Positions 1 through 11,971 are shown, counted from the first letter of the stretch. The stretch: DNA of 64,000 nucleotides from Gordionus sp. m RMFG-2023 (GCF_954871325.1 NC_088775.1:90402805-90466804); one strand, 5' to 3'. Program-made: numbers and translations. Notes: generated from the sequence alone by a model not told the origin.

Positions 1-330
1 TTCCAAGAAGGATGATGTGAGCATTTTTGGGCCATTTTGTTATTTTTGAGCCGTATTACTAGCCTTATCAACTCCATTTCTAATCCCAAAGAAGGAAGAT
101 TTGAGGATTTTTGATCCATTTTGCTCATTCAATTTGGGAAAGTTTAAGTTTAATCAACAACTTAATATTATAACTTTAAGGTAGTTGTTCAAGCTATAAT
201 TGAAAAATTCAGGGGGTTAAGCACAGCATTATAAAGTAAAACATCAGGGTAGGTTTATATTTATTTAACAAGGTCGGGAAAAATCTTACTTTTATTCTCT
301 CTAGCTCCATTCTTATACCTTTTTTAAAAT
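1..330. repeat. Unit Y, truncated copy (Y0)
   Basis: This stretch matches, diverged, the blocks near 32,290-32,600 and 35,340-35,640. Shared landmarks are the run giving 'tatcaactccatt', the later 'acattataaagtaa' and the 'catcagg' after it. It is the right-hand part of unit Y and lies just before macro-copy A, as Y lies before the later copies. No protein is supported here: the minus reading frame open in the two younger copies is altered in this one. The left end is cut by the window edge. Confidence 0.6.
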
Positions 331-358
331 AAATATTAAATAAATAATATTCATTTAC

Positions 359-541
359 AAAAATTTTTGTTATTAAAATTTTTGGACACTTCAAGAGAAA
401 TTTTGTATTAAAATTTTGGACACTTCAAGAGAAATTTTTGTTATTAAAATTTTTGGACACTTCAAGAGAAATTTTTGTTATTAAAATTTTTGGACACTTC
501 AAGAGAAATTTTTGTTATTAAAATTTTTGGACACTTAAAGA
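359..541. repeat. 37-bp minisatellite, about five units
   Basis: About five head-to-tail units of 37 bp, each holding 'attaaaatttttggacactt' followed by 'caagagaaatt'. One unit is slightly shorter and the last carries 'aaagag' in place of 'caagag'. Units sit directly against each other without unique spacers. The near identity of units suggests recent slippage or unequal exchange. Confidence 0.9.
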
Positions 542-1544
542 GAATTAGAGAATAAATATAAAACTGAATTTTTATTAATATCACTCTTTTCAATATTTAC
601 CCAAAGCCATTATCAATTATAAAACAATTGATAATCTATTAATCACTATACCTGTATCATCGTCGAACTTTTAAATAGGTTTTTATTTTATTCTTTAAGT
701 CTTGGAAGGTTTCTTTCTGCAAAGGGTACTTGAAAAAAATATATATTTTAAAAAAAACCGAAATTTCGTCTCCAAGCCCCAATAACCAAGGTCAGCATGG
801 AGGAAAGTGCGTCGAAATGACATAGTGGTATATCTCATGGTGATGTATCACTTCCTCAGAGCATTAATTTGAGTAGTAAGCTATGTCACTTCTTTTAACT
901 CTTCATTTCACTCTTTTAACTCGTCAAATTTTGGCTTCCTAAAACTTTCTTGCCTCCCTCTTACAAATGCCCCTTTCAGAAACCATGCCGAAGGCCCGCA
1001 TAAATTTTCTCCTGCAATTTTAATATTTCTCCCGCAATTTAAAAACTTTGATCTGGCAATCTTGTGCTTAAATCCGAAAAGGTTCGAACCGGTTATTAAA
1101 GCTTCAAATCGAACCTAAACCTTTATTTTAATCTGAACCTTAACCGATCCGATATTCGTTTACTGAATTAAATGGTATTTTATTCAAGAACATCCTTATT
1201 ATATTGAACATTATGCATATTTTTTAATTCATTTTTAAACCTGATTTATTAGGGTTAGGGTTTTGTTTGCTTTATTTTATATATAATTCGTTATTTGCGA
1301 TAATTTTGACTAAATTTATATTTTATAAACACTATAAAAAAACTCTACGATTAATGATATTTGCAAATAATAAGTATAATTTTTATGATATGGTAACTAT
1401 AATAAATATAAGTATTTATTATGCTTATAATTTGTAGTATTACCTCAGATAAAATAGATTAACTAAGAAAATTTTCGATATACGATGATACCATAATTAT
1501 ATTCATACTTTTTTTAAGCCAAATCGTGGTTCCAATGTTGTAAA
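542..1544. other. No gene seen
   Basis: AT-rich sequence with stops in all frames. A short block near 1,080-1,165 with 'gaaccggt', 'gaacc' and 'ccgatccgat' resembles decayed members of the CCCG-rich elements seen elsewhere in the window, but has no clear ends. Nothing else could be supported. Confidence 0.5.
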
Positions 1545-1730
1545 TAGTGCTGTAATATCGCCTAACTTTAGTCAACTATAAAACAGTGTAGCCATGTTTT
1601 TGTTCAAAAATATTAAAATCAATCTTCAAGTTGACCCTCAATTTAGAGGCTTAATTCAATTTTTTAGGCTAAAGTTTGACTAAGCCGCAATAGTGATGGT
1701 TGAAGTTAGGTAATTAATTTAACAACACTA
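1545..1730. mobile_element. hAT-type short element, family T2
   Basis: The left end reads TAGTGCTGTAATATCG and the right end reads TTTAACAACACTA, an inverted pair, with 'cctaactttagtcaac' inside the left arm and its complement inside the right. It is flanked by GTTGTAAA (1537-1544) and GTTGTAAG (1731-1738), a 7/8 match. An 8-bp target duplication and a TAGTG terminus are the standard marks of hAT transposons. At about 186 bp it has no coding capacity and must have been moved by a transposase made elsewhere. Confidence 0.85.
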
Positions 1731-2189
1731 GTTGTAAGATTAATCAATTTAGTTTGAAATTAAGTTTTATTTATTGGAATGTTGCCAGATATTATTAAAT
1801 CTTTCTTGAAAACTTTGGATGTAGAATTTCTAATTTGTAAAATGGTAGGTAAAGATTTTAATTGTTTTAGGTTGAAGCTGATATTTTATTCATCCATCTA
1901 AATTAATCACATACCTGAAAAAAAATAATTAAGTTTTGCAAATTTATTATTTCTTCTGATATTATTTTTTAAATTTGATAAATAAATATTTTAAAAATGC
2001 AGATATTTAAATAATTTTAATTTAATTATAATAAAACAGAAAGATCATATTTCAATTATTAAAAACTTATCACGAAATTAATAATACAATTCAGATCTGA
2101 AACGCATTATGATATAACCATAAAAAAAATAATTTTAAAAACATTTCTAATTCAGGATAATGATGATTAAATAACCAATATGGCGAGGT

Positions 2190-2335
2190 TAAGATTATCC
2201 CCCCTAAAAAAATGACTTAAACGTCTAAGTTTAGCTTCAACTTAATAATAGAGACTATTTTTTTTGAATAAAAACTTGGCTTAGGCCCTTTTAGAGCTGT
2301 CCAAATGGGGTAGATGGTTTAACATCACTAATTCA
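2190..2335. mobile_element. Degraded T2-like short element
   Basis: Contains the T2 interior 'gcttcaacttaata' and a terminal-like 'tttaacatcacta' near 2,320-2,333. The left end is not recognisable and no target duplication is seen, so this is an older, rearranged copy. Confidence 0.5.
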
Positions 2336-2760
2336 AGAACTAAATCATTTTATAATATAATTTACTAACTATAAAAATAGGCTAATTAGGATTAATCTAC
2401 ACACTGGAACTGCCAAAAAAAAATTCGTTTATTGAGGTAAATATGCTTTCTTTAAAAGGCCATAATCATCATAATAATAATAAAAATTGGGGATAGGAAG
2501 AAAGTTTTTGGCTTAAATTTAACCCTAAAATGGTTATAATGGAATAATTATTCAACCATAACCAATAATGATTTAAAAAAAATATATATAGAAGTTAAGA
2601 TACACAGATTATTAAGATATTTATTAAAATATGGAAGAAATAAAATTCTGTTTTTATTTTGAGTATTACAATGTCGCATGTAAAACAATTTTAAATATTA
2701 GAATTTATAACTTGAAATAACAATAATATTCTTTATTTAATAAAAATAATAATATATGAT

Positions 2761-3083
2761 TGACTTCGAAATATCCCAATAAGATTAACGTAAAAGTTAT
2801 ATATAAAACAAATTATTGTTTAAACAATCTTGAAATCATTAAAATATCAAAATTTATTTTTTTTGTTAGTTTATAGTCATTTACCCCCAAAAACTATGTT
2901 ACTACATGAATAGAGGTGATAAATGAATTCGAAATATCCCAATAATATTAACGTAAAAGTTATATATAAAACAAATTATTGTTTAAACAATCTTGGAATC
3001 ATTAAAATATCAAAAAAAATTTTTTTTTGTTAGTTTATAGTCATTTACTCCCAAAATTATGTTACTACATGAATAGAGGGAAC
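2761..3083. repeat. Tandem duplication of 163 bp
   Basis: Two adjacent direct units, starting with 'tgacttcgaaatatcccaat' at 2,761 and 'tgaattcgaaatatcccaat' at 2,924, both ending in 'ctacatgaatagagg'. Only a few substitutions and a poly-A/poly-T length change separate them, so the duplication is recent compared with the A/B split. Confidence 0.9.
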
Positions 3084-4924
3084 ACCATTATTAATCTGAT
3101 AAGAATACATTTCTGAACCTTGTAATATAATATATAATTTATAATATATATATATATATTTATATGTCGTTTAAACTCTATCCCTTCTTCTTGATTGCGC
3201 TAATTAAAATCTTAATAACATATATAATATTTTAACGAATCACAATACAATCAATGGGTAGCGTTTCTAGCTATTAAAATTATGTGCTAAAAAAAAGGTT
3301 TTCTCATAAAAATGTTATGAGTGATTTGTTTACATCTAAAAATATGAGTTTCCCTCGTGGATCAATATAAAACGAAAACTATATTTGCATCATAAGTATA
3401 TACCATTATGTTGCATGGTGTATGAATCTGCGGTATTTTTAATTTAATGACATATTATTAAATATAAACTATAGAAACGAAGTTAAAATAAAACCAAAAA
3501 AAAAATAATTTTATTAAAACCTAGATAAGACGTAATTTTGACATCCCCTATGACTATAAAGTATTATTATTATAAAATTAATATATTTTGGATATTTTAT
3601 GAAACCTGGTAAACTTGCAAATCTGCTTCCTTAAGAGAAAATAATATTATTTTTCGATATGATATTTAATATAGCATCATATGTATATATATATACATAA
3701 TCTTTTACGAGGAGTTTTCGAAGAGAATGAAGGGGATATATAGACTAATTTTAGAAAATGAAGAGACATGTATGAAGTCCCAAATTAAGGATTTACCCTA
3801 AAGATATGGTTACAGAAAGTTAAACAAGAAGGAAAAATTGTTACCCAGCATTTATATTGGTGGGCAAAGTATATAAAAAATACAAAATACTACATTGTTT
3901 TGTAAACCTCACCACGAATTAGTGATTATGATAACTGTGTATGCAGGGATTTGCGGAGGAGAATACTATAATATAGCGTATTTTTTTATCTGAATCTGCC
4001 CACTGAGGGTTTTGACGCCCAAGCATGAATGAGAAATGTATAGGATAAGAAGCCCAAGATATGACAAATCAGAATTGATAAGATTGATTTGAACTAGATA
4101 GGATAGTAATATATTAGGAAATGAATGAATAAATATGATAAATTTTATAGGGATTGCGTACTTAAAGATCTAGGGATCGAATTAACACACGTGACGAAGA
4201 TTAAAACATAGGTAAATAATTATAGATAAATTGTTAGTATGCGAAGAAGAGTGAGATGGATAAAAGTATGTGGAACTTAGTAAAAAAAAGACTATAAATT
4301 CATCTAGACTCGGGTTAGCTAGATATACATGCTAAAATAAATGAATGCTTAAAAGAATGATAATATGATAAAATAAAAGTCTCATTTACTATCGTGCAAT
4401 TAGAACTTTAACTGCTAGTAATTTTTTTAAACCTGTAAGTACCTTTAAAAAAAAGAAGATTTTATAAAATCTTTTAGGATACGGGCCTAAAAATTTTGAC
4501 CCGTTTATAAGTAAGATACTAGAAAGCTTATATAAATCCAGAATATTTAATTAATTGACTGACTGACTTTTATGATATATTTTAATTTAAAATTATTGAC
4601 ACAATAAAATTATTACCTATAGATATTATCATTGAGCCATTTACTCCTCCTAGATATTGATTATAAGACAACTAATATCAGAAATTATAATATACATGTA
4701 ATAGTAGAATAAAAAGTGGCCTTCAAAGATTAAAATACCAGTGAACCTGGAACCTAAAAATAAAATTACTAAAATAGGTTGAAAATTAATTTTTTTTATC
4801 ATTTTAAAACCTATTTTTATTTTATTTTTTTCTTTCAAGTATTGAATGATCATTTTTGATCTGCCCCACACAGCCTAAAGTCGATGAGGTTGGATGAGCT
4901 GTATATTTGCATAATCAAAAATGT

Positions 4925-5290
4925 CTTTTTATGCAGGGAGGAAAACATGTTTTCAATTCGGCTCAAATTAGCCAACTTGTGGATAACTCACCCGATGACT
5001 CTCTATACGACCAGAGTATATCTCCTGCAGAGAAAATAATAATGTTTAGCAGACCGCTCAAGGCGACGGTCGATCAGTAGAAATTATCCAAGAGAGGAAG
5101 AACTGAAAACTATTTGTGGGGACAAATATATTACAATGACCGGAACGTTATAATCCACGAAAACTTGAGGGTTCCTATAAAATTTTGGCTTGAGATCTAA
5201 AGGATTTAAGGATGGCTAGAGAATACCGTAGTTCAATGTAGAAATGATATTTTGAACGAGGTTGAATCCCATGGAACTGCTTCATAATGA
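4925..5290 (+). pseudogene. Possible FLYWCH-type zinc finger exon relic (copy A)
   Basis: On the plus strand a GC-richer block reads in pieces as KRGRTENYLWGQIYY, then KFWLE, then NTVVQCRNDILNEVESHG. The order of a KRG start, an aromatic-rich strand, a W and a late SH-G-x motif resembles a FLYWCH zinc finger, but at least two in-frame stops and a lost cysteine context break it. A splice-acceptor-like 'tttatgcag' precedes it at about 4,930-4,940. Copy B holds the same block at 17,530-17,930 and copy C lacks it. FLYWCH domains occur in host regulators and in some MULE-related proteins. The assignment is tentative. An unrelated decayed coding block is equally possible. Confidence 0.3.
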
Positions 5291-6027
5291 ACATGCAAAT
5301 ATTTAACCGAGAGAAGCTCATATGTCACTCAATATTTTGATATAGGTATTACCATAAAATTTAATATAGGATAATCATAGAAAGTAATAATCTAATAATT
5401 TATGTCAATTATATAAACTTTATTATACAAAATATAAATCGAAACTTAATGAATTCAATATAAACTTTGATATATATACTTAGTGTTATTTCTCCTAAAA
5501 TTTGAAAATAATAAATTTATTTAATATATCGATTATTTATTTTAAATTAATAATTGAGTCAAATTACCTATTGAAAATGGGATTTCGAAATTTTTTTTAT
5601 AAAATGCGTCTTTAAAAATTAATTTATAAAAAAAAATGAGGGAAATTAAGATAACCGGAAGGAGAATGGCCGATTAATTAGGATTTGGTCATCTAGAAGA
5701 GCTATTTCATTCCTCAATCGTTGAATTTATTTAATTCAACTATGGAATAGGGATTTTTTTTACTTAACTGGACCTAAAAATGGCGTTTCCCATTCGCATC
5801 GTTGCAGTAAATTTGCGATTAGGTTTAATGGGCGTACGTATGACCCCGCGTATGTTATGAAGTAAATAAGATGAGTTTAAAATATAAATGTTGAAAAACA
5901 GAGATTTAAAAAATATATATCTTACAAAAAAAAAGAAATACAACTGGGGGTGGAAATTTTGCAATAGAATAATATTTCTGGCTTAGTAAACTTTAAAACT
6001 TTCACTAGAAAATATCTTAGTGATTAA

Positions 6028-6203
6028 TAGTGTTGTTAAATTACTTATCTTTGACCATCTCTCGTGTCGCCTAGTCAATCTTTTAGCCCTAAAAAATTGT
6101 ATTAAGACTCTAAGTTGAATCTCAGCTTGAAGATTGATTATGAATATTAAACATGGCTACCCTGCTTTGTAGTTGACTAAAGTTAGGTAATTTAACAACA
6201 CTA
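6028..6203. mobile_element. hAT-type short element, family T2
   Basis: The ends are TAGTGTTGTTAAATTAC and TTAGGTAATTTAACAACACTA. The flanks GTGATTAA (6020-6027) and GCTATTAA (6204-6211) match at 6 of 8. The counterpart stretch of copy B (about 18,680-18,720, 'attgcaattaaagatc') lacks the element, so it entered copy A after the A/B duplication or was lost cleanly from B. No coding capacity. Confidence 0.8.
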
Positions 6204-6332
6204 GCTATTAATGATTTCTGCCTTTCTTGATGAGATTCCTTTAAACAGGTGCTTACTTGATTATTAATTAATATTCATTTTATGAATATATTAAATATAA
6301 GTAGGAAAAAGAACTGAGGAATACGGTTAGGG

Positions 6333-6545
6333 TAGTATTGTTAAACGGCAACAATTTGAGCAGATTTTTTTTAAAAAACGGCTGACTCAATATTTTATCC
6401 AGAAAAAATATTGTGCCAGCCCAAGCATTTTGCTCATAGTTGGCACATAAGATTCAACATCTATTGGCGAATCGATGCTTAGCCAATATTTTTCTTGACC
6501 ATAATGTTGAGTGTTAGCCTTTTTCAAAAATCGGCTGAAATGCTA
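6333..6545. mobile_element. hAT-type short element, family T1
   Basis: Begins TAGTATTGTTAAACGGC and has long, imperfect complementary arms: 'aaaaaacggctgactcaata' on the left and 'tcaaaaatcggctga' on the right. Copy B around 19,098 reads through the site without it ('aaggttgggcattatt'). The right end at CTA is judged from family consensus, and a clean target duplication is not visible. Confidence 0.7.
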
Positions 6546-6706
6546 TCTTTAGGCATTATTTTATGATAATTTATGTTAATGATCATTAGATAGATTTGAT
6601 AAAGTTACTGGACCAATAATATAATTGGATCCTGATTTCGGTTTACTTGAATAAAGATTATATTTAGAGTTTGCTCAAAATGAGGTAAATTTTGATCTGT
6701 ATTTTT

Positions 6707-6877
6707 CAGAGTTGTTAAAAGATACTTTTTAAATGGATCTAGATACAGATACAACGTCTAAAATAATATCTAGATACAGCATATTTAATCAAAAATCTAT
6801 CTAGATACAGATACAGATACCACATTTTTACATCTACAGGATCTAAATACTTGTATCTAGATCCTTTAACAACTCTA
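6707..6877. mobile_element. hAT-type short element, family T3
   Basis: The left end reads CAGAGTTGTTAAAAGATAC and the right end GATCCTTTAACAACTCTA, with 'tctagatacagatac' simple motifs inside. It is flanked by perfect 8-bp duplications GTATTTTT at 6,699-6,706 and 6,878-6,885. Copy B at 19,291-19,305 has the empty site ('gatctatatttttgaggtag'). This is one of the clearest insertions in the window and postdates the A/B duplication. Confidence 0.9.
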
Positions 6878-7452
6878 GTATTTTTAGGTAGATGTGGATG
6901 GGTGATGGGGGTGGTTGTAGGCACATTTGATTGGTTAAGAAAATGACTTGATTACGGCATCAGTTAAAATAAAGGTTCAAATTAGGATTAACCTTTAGTA
7001 GGAGCAAATAAATCATCTCATGAAATTACCCAATGAGTGGGGATTAGTTTCTTATTTAAGACCTTTTTGGTCATTTAATTTTTTTTTTATCGAAACCCAA
7101 TTTGATAAGTAGTTGTCATGTCATTTATAATAAAGGATAAAGGTTAAAAATATTTATACCTTTTTTGGGTCCTCCTATATTTTGAAAATAAAATTTGATT
7201 TACTATCCTCTAATTATAAAATTTTGATAATTTACCCATCGACATATTTGAACATCTAATTGACACTTATATATTAAAAATATAAAATCATAAGCCATTT
7301 AATATTCGTAAGCATGATTATGAATGTTAAAATGATGAGCTAATAAATGTATAGAAATTTCTACTTTATAAAACTATCCTGTCAAACAAAATAAATGCAA
7401 AAGTCTTATAAAAATAAACAGATAGGTTATAAACAGGAAAAGTTTCAATCAC

Positions 7453-7570
7453 AGAGAAGAGAAGAGAAGAGAAGAGAAGAGAAGAGAAGAGAAGAGAAGA
7501 GAAGAGAAGAAGAAGAGAAGAGAAGAGAAGAGAAGAGAAGAGAAGAGAAGAGAAGAGAAGAGAAGAGAAA
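7453..7570. repeat. Pentanucleotide microsatellite (AGAAG)n
   Basis: About 23 units with one interruption. The paralogous site in copy B (20,110-20,130) has only 'caaagaatagaaaacaattc', so the array grew in copy A. The 70-residue REEKRREEK frame is an artefact of the repeat. Confidence 0.95.
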
Positions 7571-8327
7571 GAAAATTCCTTTTCAAAAAAGTATAAAAAA
7601 TAATTAATTTATCATTTTAAAATAGAAATGAATTAATTATTTTTAAACCTTTAATATATTCTTAATATCATTTTTTTAATTTATTTTGTTTGTTTGACAT
7701 GTGTCAGAGATGATCTCATCTGGTTTCGATTTAACGCCATACATAAAAATCTTAGCCAGACCTGCCCCGTTCAGCTAATTTTTTAGTATTTGTGAAACAT
7801 ATTCATTTATTTTTAAATTTATTTAAATTTTTTTTTTATTTTACCTCTTGGTTTATTTTTTTGCACTTATTATAATATTTGATTTTTAAAAAAAAAAAAA
7901 AATTAAATTTATATTTCTTAAAGTATATTTATATACCCAGGTTGACATTGAGGTTTTCGGATATCAATTCTTATAAATATAATAAATGTATATGTAGGAA
8001 TTTGTAAAACTTAGGAATTATGCATCAAAGGCCTATTTTACAACAAATGTTAAACTCTTAAAATCGTCTATTAAATTCTTGAAAGATCTAGATCATGAAA
8101 GGAAATCGTATTTCCCATAATGTGTAGATTAGACCTCTGTGAACTTCGGATAATTTTATCATAAATTACCGTTATTTTTAAAAAAAAAATCTTATATGAA
8201 TTTAAGCGAAAAAAAGAATTCGAATATATTTAAGATAGTTATAAAAATTTTATAGGCATGTCTGATATTTTATGCCGGGTTAAAGATTTTTTTAAAAGTT
8301 AGATTTGTAAAAATCTATAAGGACACA

Positions 8328-8498
8328 TAGTGTTGGTTTTGAGCCTATTTCTAAAATGACTAACTCAATATTTCATCTAGAAAGAACAAAGGTTTAGACA
8401 TATATTATTGAAATCTCTAGGCTTATGTAATATTTTTCTAACATATCGAGTTAGCGGTTTTAAAAAATCTACTCAAAACGAGCCGTTTAACAACACTA
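8328..8498. mobile_element. hAT-type short element, family T1
   Basis: Left end TAGTGTTGG with internal loss, right end AAACGAGCCGTTTAACAACA followed by CTA. The flanks AGGACACA (8320-8327) and GGGACATA (8499-8506) match at 6 of 8. The inverted arms share 'actaactcaatattt' with their complement. Confidence 0.75.
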
Positions 8499-10252
8499 GG
8501 GACATATTAGGTATGTATATACTAGATATAATGTGTTTTTTCAAAAAAAAATTACTTAGCCCAATCCATAAATTTGAATCTTGAAGGTATTAAATGAAAC
8601 AAATTTTCATAAAAATATAGAGAAGTTGTGGGAAGGGGATGAATAATGCAAATATAGTATAATACCTACAGCTTCAATTAAATAGTTTGCGTCATTTATG
8701 TAGCCTATTAAAATAAGGAATATAAAGATATATATATATATAAGTCAAGTATTGATATGGCACCTACCATCAATAACATCTTCCACGTATTCTTGATATT
8801 ATTTAAATATTTTTTTAAAATTAAATTTTTTTTCTTCTTTTTTATAAAAATGAAATGAAACCCGGTATGGTATAAACAATACTGCCATCTAGAATGAATA
8901 TTATTATCAAATGATTTAAAAAAAATTTTTTATTAAATATATATAGTGTTATTATTTCTCGAAATTTTACTTTCTTTTACGCAAGTCATATTGACTTGAA
9001 GAAGAAAAAATAAATTATTTTAAACAATGATATTAAAGAATAATAGCTTACTCGGTGTTGGCCTGCAAAAGATCATTTTACCTAAACAAAGTTTTATGAT
9101 TTAACATATTGAGGTTATTTTTGATTTCTACATTGCATTCACAGTTGGCGCGAATTTAGCAACGAAATATACAAAAATACAGCATATTTTGTATATTTAG
9201 GCCACGAATCGGAATGAATATAGCAAATGAATAAAATTTCAAATTTTTTCTTCCTAAAAGTCGCTCGCTCGCAAAAATTTATCATATTTGTATATTAAGG
9301 TAGCGGCGACCGACACTCTTTTAAAACGTTGTTAAAAATTTGTTAAAAATCAATTTATTATTTTTTGTTCATAGAGCATATTGCTATACTATACGTTAAT
9401 AAGAAAATATTTAATTTATGATAGCTTTTTAACTAGACTGAACAGAACGTAATGTTGATATATCTAATGGTAATAATTAGTTCTAATATCTAATATAAAA
9501 TATTTAATCGCATTTTCAGGGTTATTATATATAGCCATATTTCAATTTAGCGTTTAATCTCGCCAGAGGGATTTATATTCAAAGGAGAGAGTCAATCAAT
9601 GGTTTTTTGGTCAAGGGGTTTTCCAATATACAGCCGCTGTGACCTCTTGTCTCCTTTAAAATTTTTTTATATTTAACAAGATAATAAAAAAAAATAAGCC
9701 AAAGTTATATAAAAAGAGAGACCAAATTTTTACACATATTTTTAATAACCATTCCGCGTTAACAAAATGAAGGGTTGGGGGGGGGCAGAAGGGGTGGTTA
9801 AATACTGGTCAACCCGGAAATCAAAGTTATAACTGTAGGATTTTATAGTATAATTATGCGCCGATTTGCTAGCCATTTTGTTATATGAAATTAATACGAA
9901 AAATATTTTCTTAAATTATGATTATCAAAATGTATCGTGATATTTTTTAATTTTATAGTGAACTGTAACGGAAATAAAAAATGTTAACTTCAGGAATCCC
10001 TGCTTAGTAATTTAAAGAAAAGCCCGATTTGGTTAGATTTTTTGAGAATGATTTGGCTGAACTAATATCATGTAAGGGGAGGAGATTTTGCTCAGAAGAG
10101 GTAGAAAGGGTTGGACATCTATTCGCCAAATCTCATTATTATTTTAGCGAACATCTCAATCAGGCAATTTTAAAAAAATTGTCCCAAATGGGCACTACAT
10201 TAAATTAACCAAATAAATATATCATTATGTCCTTACTATATAAGCATACATT

Positions 10253-10255
<3 letters not shown>

Positions 10256-10287
<32 letters not shown>
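10256..10287. repeat. (AAT)n microsatellite
   Basis: Ten or so AAT units placed just downstream, on the minus strand, of the splice-donor-like GTATGT that follows the exon-like ORF at 10,299-10,442. Confidence 0.9.
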
Positions 10288-10288
<1 letters not shown>

Positions 10289-10298
10289 TCATACATAC

Positions 10299-10442
10299 TT
10301 GAAGATTCCACAGCTGATGTAATGTGTATAATATTAAACGAAGGTGCATTAGAAGATTATTCAAGGAATTACTTTTAATTCTATAGCTAAGTGCTATCAT
10401 GATCAGAGCTGCTGATAAAAATGGCGATAAATTCTTATTCAT
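10299..10442 (-). CDS. Exon-like ORF with signal-peptide-like start (copy A)
   Basis: The minus-strand ORF starts at the ATG ending at 10,442 and reads MNKNLSPFLSAALIMIALS, then RIKSNSLNNLLMHLRLIL. A charged start, a hydrophobic core and small residues resemble a signal peptide. The proposed exon stops at CTTCAA before GTATGT (complement of 10,293-10,298), a good splice donor, in phase 0 after 48 codons. Copy B has the same ORF at 22,118-22,279, and the length differences between the two look like 24 and 6 nt, both multiples of three. Copy C has a related ORF. The protein is unknown. It may be the first exon of a small secreted protein or a chance frame, and the plus strand over the same region has stops. 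Confidence 0.35.
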
Positions 10443-10661
10443 ATTTTAATCAAAGATAAATTTTAATTTTTTTTCTAGTATTAATTAATTATTTTAAAAA
10501 ATATAATTTTTCAATTTTTTTTTGCAGCTTAATTTGTTTTTTAAAAACAGGGGTTAGTGTTTTTTTTTTTGGAAAAGTTTGAATTATTATATTATATTTT
10601 TATGTTTAGATTTTTTTAAAATTTTGATAGATGTAAAAAAAAGGGTTTATATGTATATTTT

Positions 10662-10854
10662 TTAGTGCTGTTAAATGCTAACTTTGACCATCTCTATTGT
10701 GGCTTAAGTCAAGCTTTTAGACTAAAAAAAATTGAATTAAGCTTCTAAGTTGAGCTTCAACTTGAAGATTGATTAAAATATTTTTGGTTAAAAAAAATAT
10801 GGATACGTTGTTTTACGATTAACTTAAGATAGGTAGTTTAAACAACATTAGCTT
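10662..10854. mobile_element. hAT-type short element, family T2
   Basis: Starts TTAGTGCTGTTAAATGC and ends near GTTTAAACAACATTA. Copy B near 22,510-22,530 has no insertion ('ttacgtatttttttttt'). If four extra bases are allowed at the right end, TATATTTT flanks it on both sides (10,654-10,661 and 10,855-10,862). The low complexity of that octamer makes it weak evidence. Confidence 0.75.
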
Positions 10855-11455
10855 TATATTTTATTTTTTTATCACTAAAAATCTTGGCTAAATTTTATAA
10901 TGCAGAAAACAAAAACTAAGTTAATTAAAATTATGTTTAGCTGGCTTTTTATAAGTTTAAATTTATAATATAATTTTTATACCTTATAATTTATAATTTT
11001 TAAACCGATTATTAAGAAAAAGTTTATTAAGCTCCAAAAGGGGAGGCAAGAGTTCATGGAAAAACTAAAATAATTATTTTTAAATTTTTTTTCTTCTTCT
11101 TATATTAAATTTGAAAAAAAGTGGTTGGTTATGTTTCAAAAAAATATAATACTGTTTGTATAAACTTGGGGGTGTTTTATAATGACTCCTATATAGGAAT
11201 ATTACAAAATATTCGCATTAGAGAACCGGAAGTTTAATTTTGAAAGCCTGACCTGAAATATCATTCCAATTCCTTCATCCCATTTTCGAGTTTCGGATCT
11301 TAAAATTTTTTTAAACTTATTTTAACCCACCACCGCAAGCCCGTAATTATATATGATTTTCCAACTGGTTAACTTGATATAATTTTAAATATTAATTTAA
11401 TCCCAATCTTGATTTACGATGATTCCATTACACGGTCACTAATGAAAAATAAAAT

Positions 11456-11521
11456 TGACCCGACCCGAACCGACCCGACCCGAACCGACCCGACCCGACC
11501 CGAACCGACCCGAACCGACCT
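11456..11521. repeat. GC-rich minisatellite of CCGACCCGAA type
   Basis: A run of alternating CCGACC and CGAACC-like units. The matching position in copy B (23,090-23,105) has only 'gcggcccgtccga' and in the partial copy (26,390-26,410) 'gacccaacccacccgc', so only copy A expanded. It probably grew from the CCCG-rich arm of an old T5-like element. Confidence 0.85.
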
Positions 11522-11971
11522 TCTCACGAAAGACAGTATTTTGACCATTTAATGATTGTACAAATTTTGATTAATCCGTCGTTTCCCCAAGAGCAAAGAA
11601 AGAGATGATTGGTTAATCAAGAATATAAACGTTTAAAAGATTACGAATTCCAACAAATTCTGCCAGCCATACAAAATAAGGTTAGTCAATTCTCCTTTTT
11701 TTCCCCCTTTTTATTTCCCTCTTCATTCCCTATTTCCGTTTTCTTCTTCTTTCCGCTTTACATTTCTCTTTACTACCTTTTCCAAAGATTTATTATATAT
11801 ATCGCGTTTTAGGTAACCCATTCCAGTTGTTGCTTTTTCTTTCTCTGTAATTTTCGTGATTTATTTTATGCCAAATTTTTTAGGTTTAAAAATATCGATA
11901 AAGGCAATCGAGCACAAAAGCCATAAAGACTAATGCACTCGGCTATTTTTATTATGTACTTCTGACTGAGC

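Larger units (their letters stand above)
2310..11530. repeat. Macro-repeat copy A
   Basis: A diverged direct duplicate of copy B and copy C. Anchors with C: 'ggattaatctacacac' near 2,390 versus 40,360, and 'tttaatatagcatcatat' near 3,665 versus 41,370. Anchors with B: 'cagaaagttaaac' near 3,815 versus 15,850, the 'tagactcgggttagctag' region near 4,310 versus 16,375, 'acgcaagtcatattgactt' near 8,980 versus 21,485, and 'gatcattttacctaaacaaa' near 9,073 versus 21,578. The A-to-B offset drifts from about 12.0 to 12.5 kb because of insertions and microsatellite growth. Copy A has accumulated at least five short hAT-like insertions. Confidence 0.85.

Noticed and set aside
359-541. Regular 37-bp repeats considered as a CRISPR array
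   Set aside because: Units abut without unique spacers, there are no cas genes, and the context is eukaryotic.
7395-7607. REEKRREEK frame, charged coiled-coil look
   Set aside because: Produced by the (AGAAG)n array. The paralogue in copy B has neither the array nor the frame.
11456-11521. Telomere-like repeat
   Set aside because: The CCGACCCGAA units do not match known telomere motifs and are explained as a local expansion of a GC-rich element arm.
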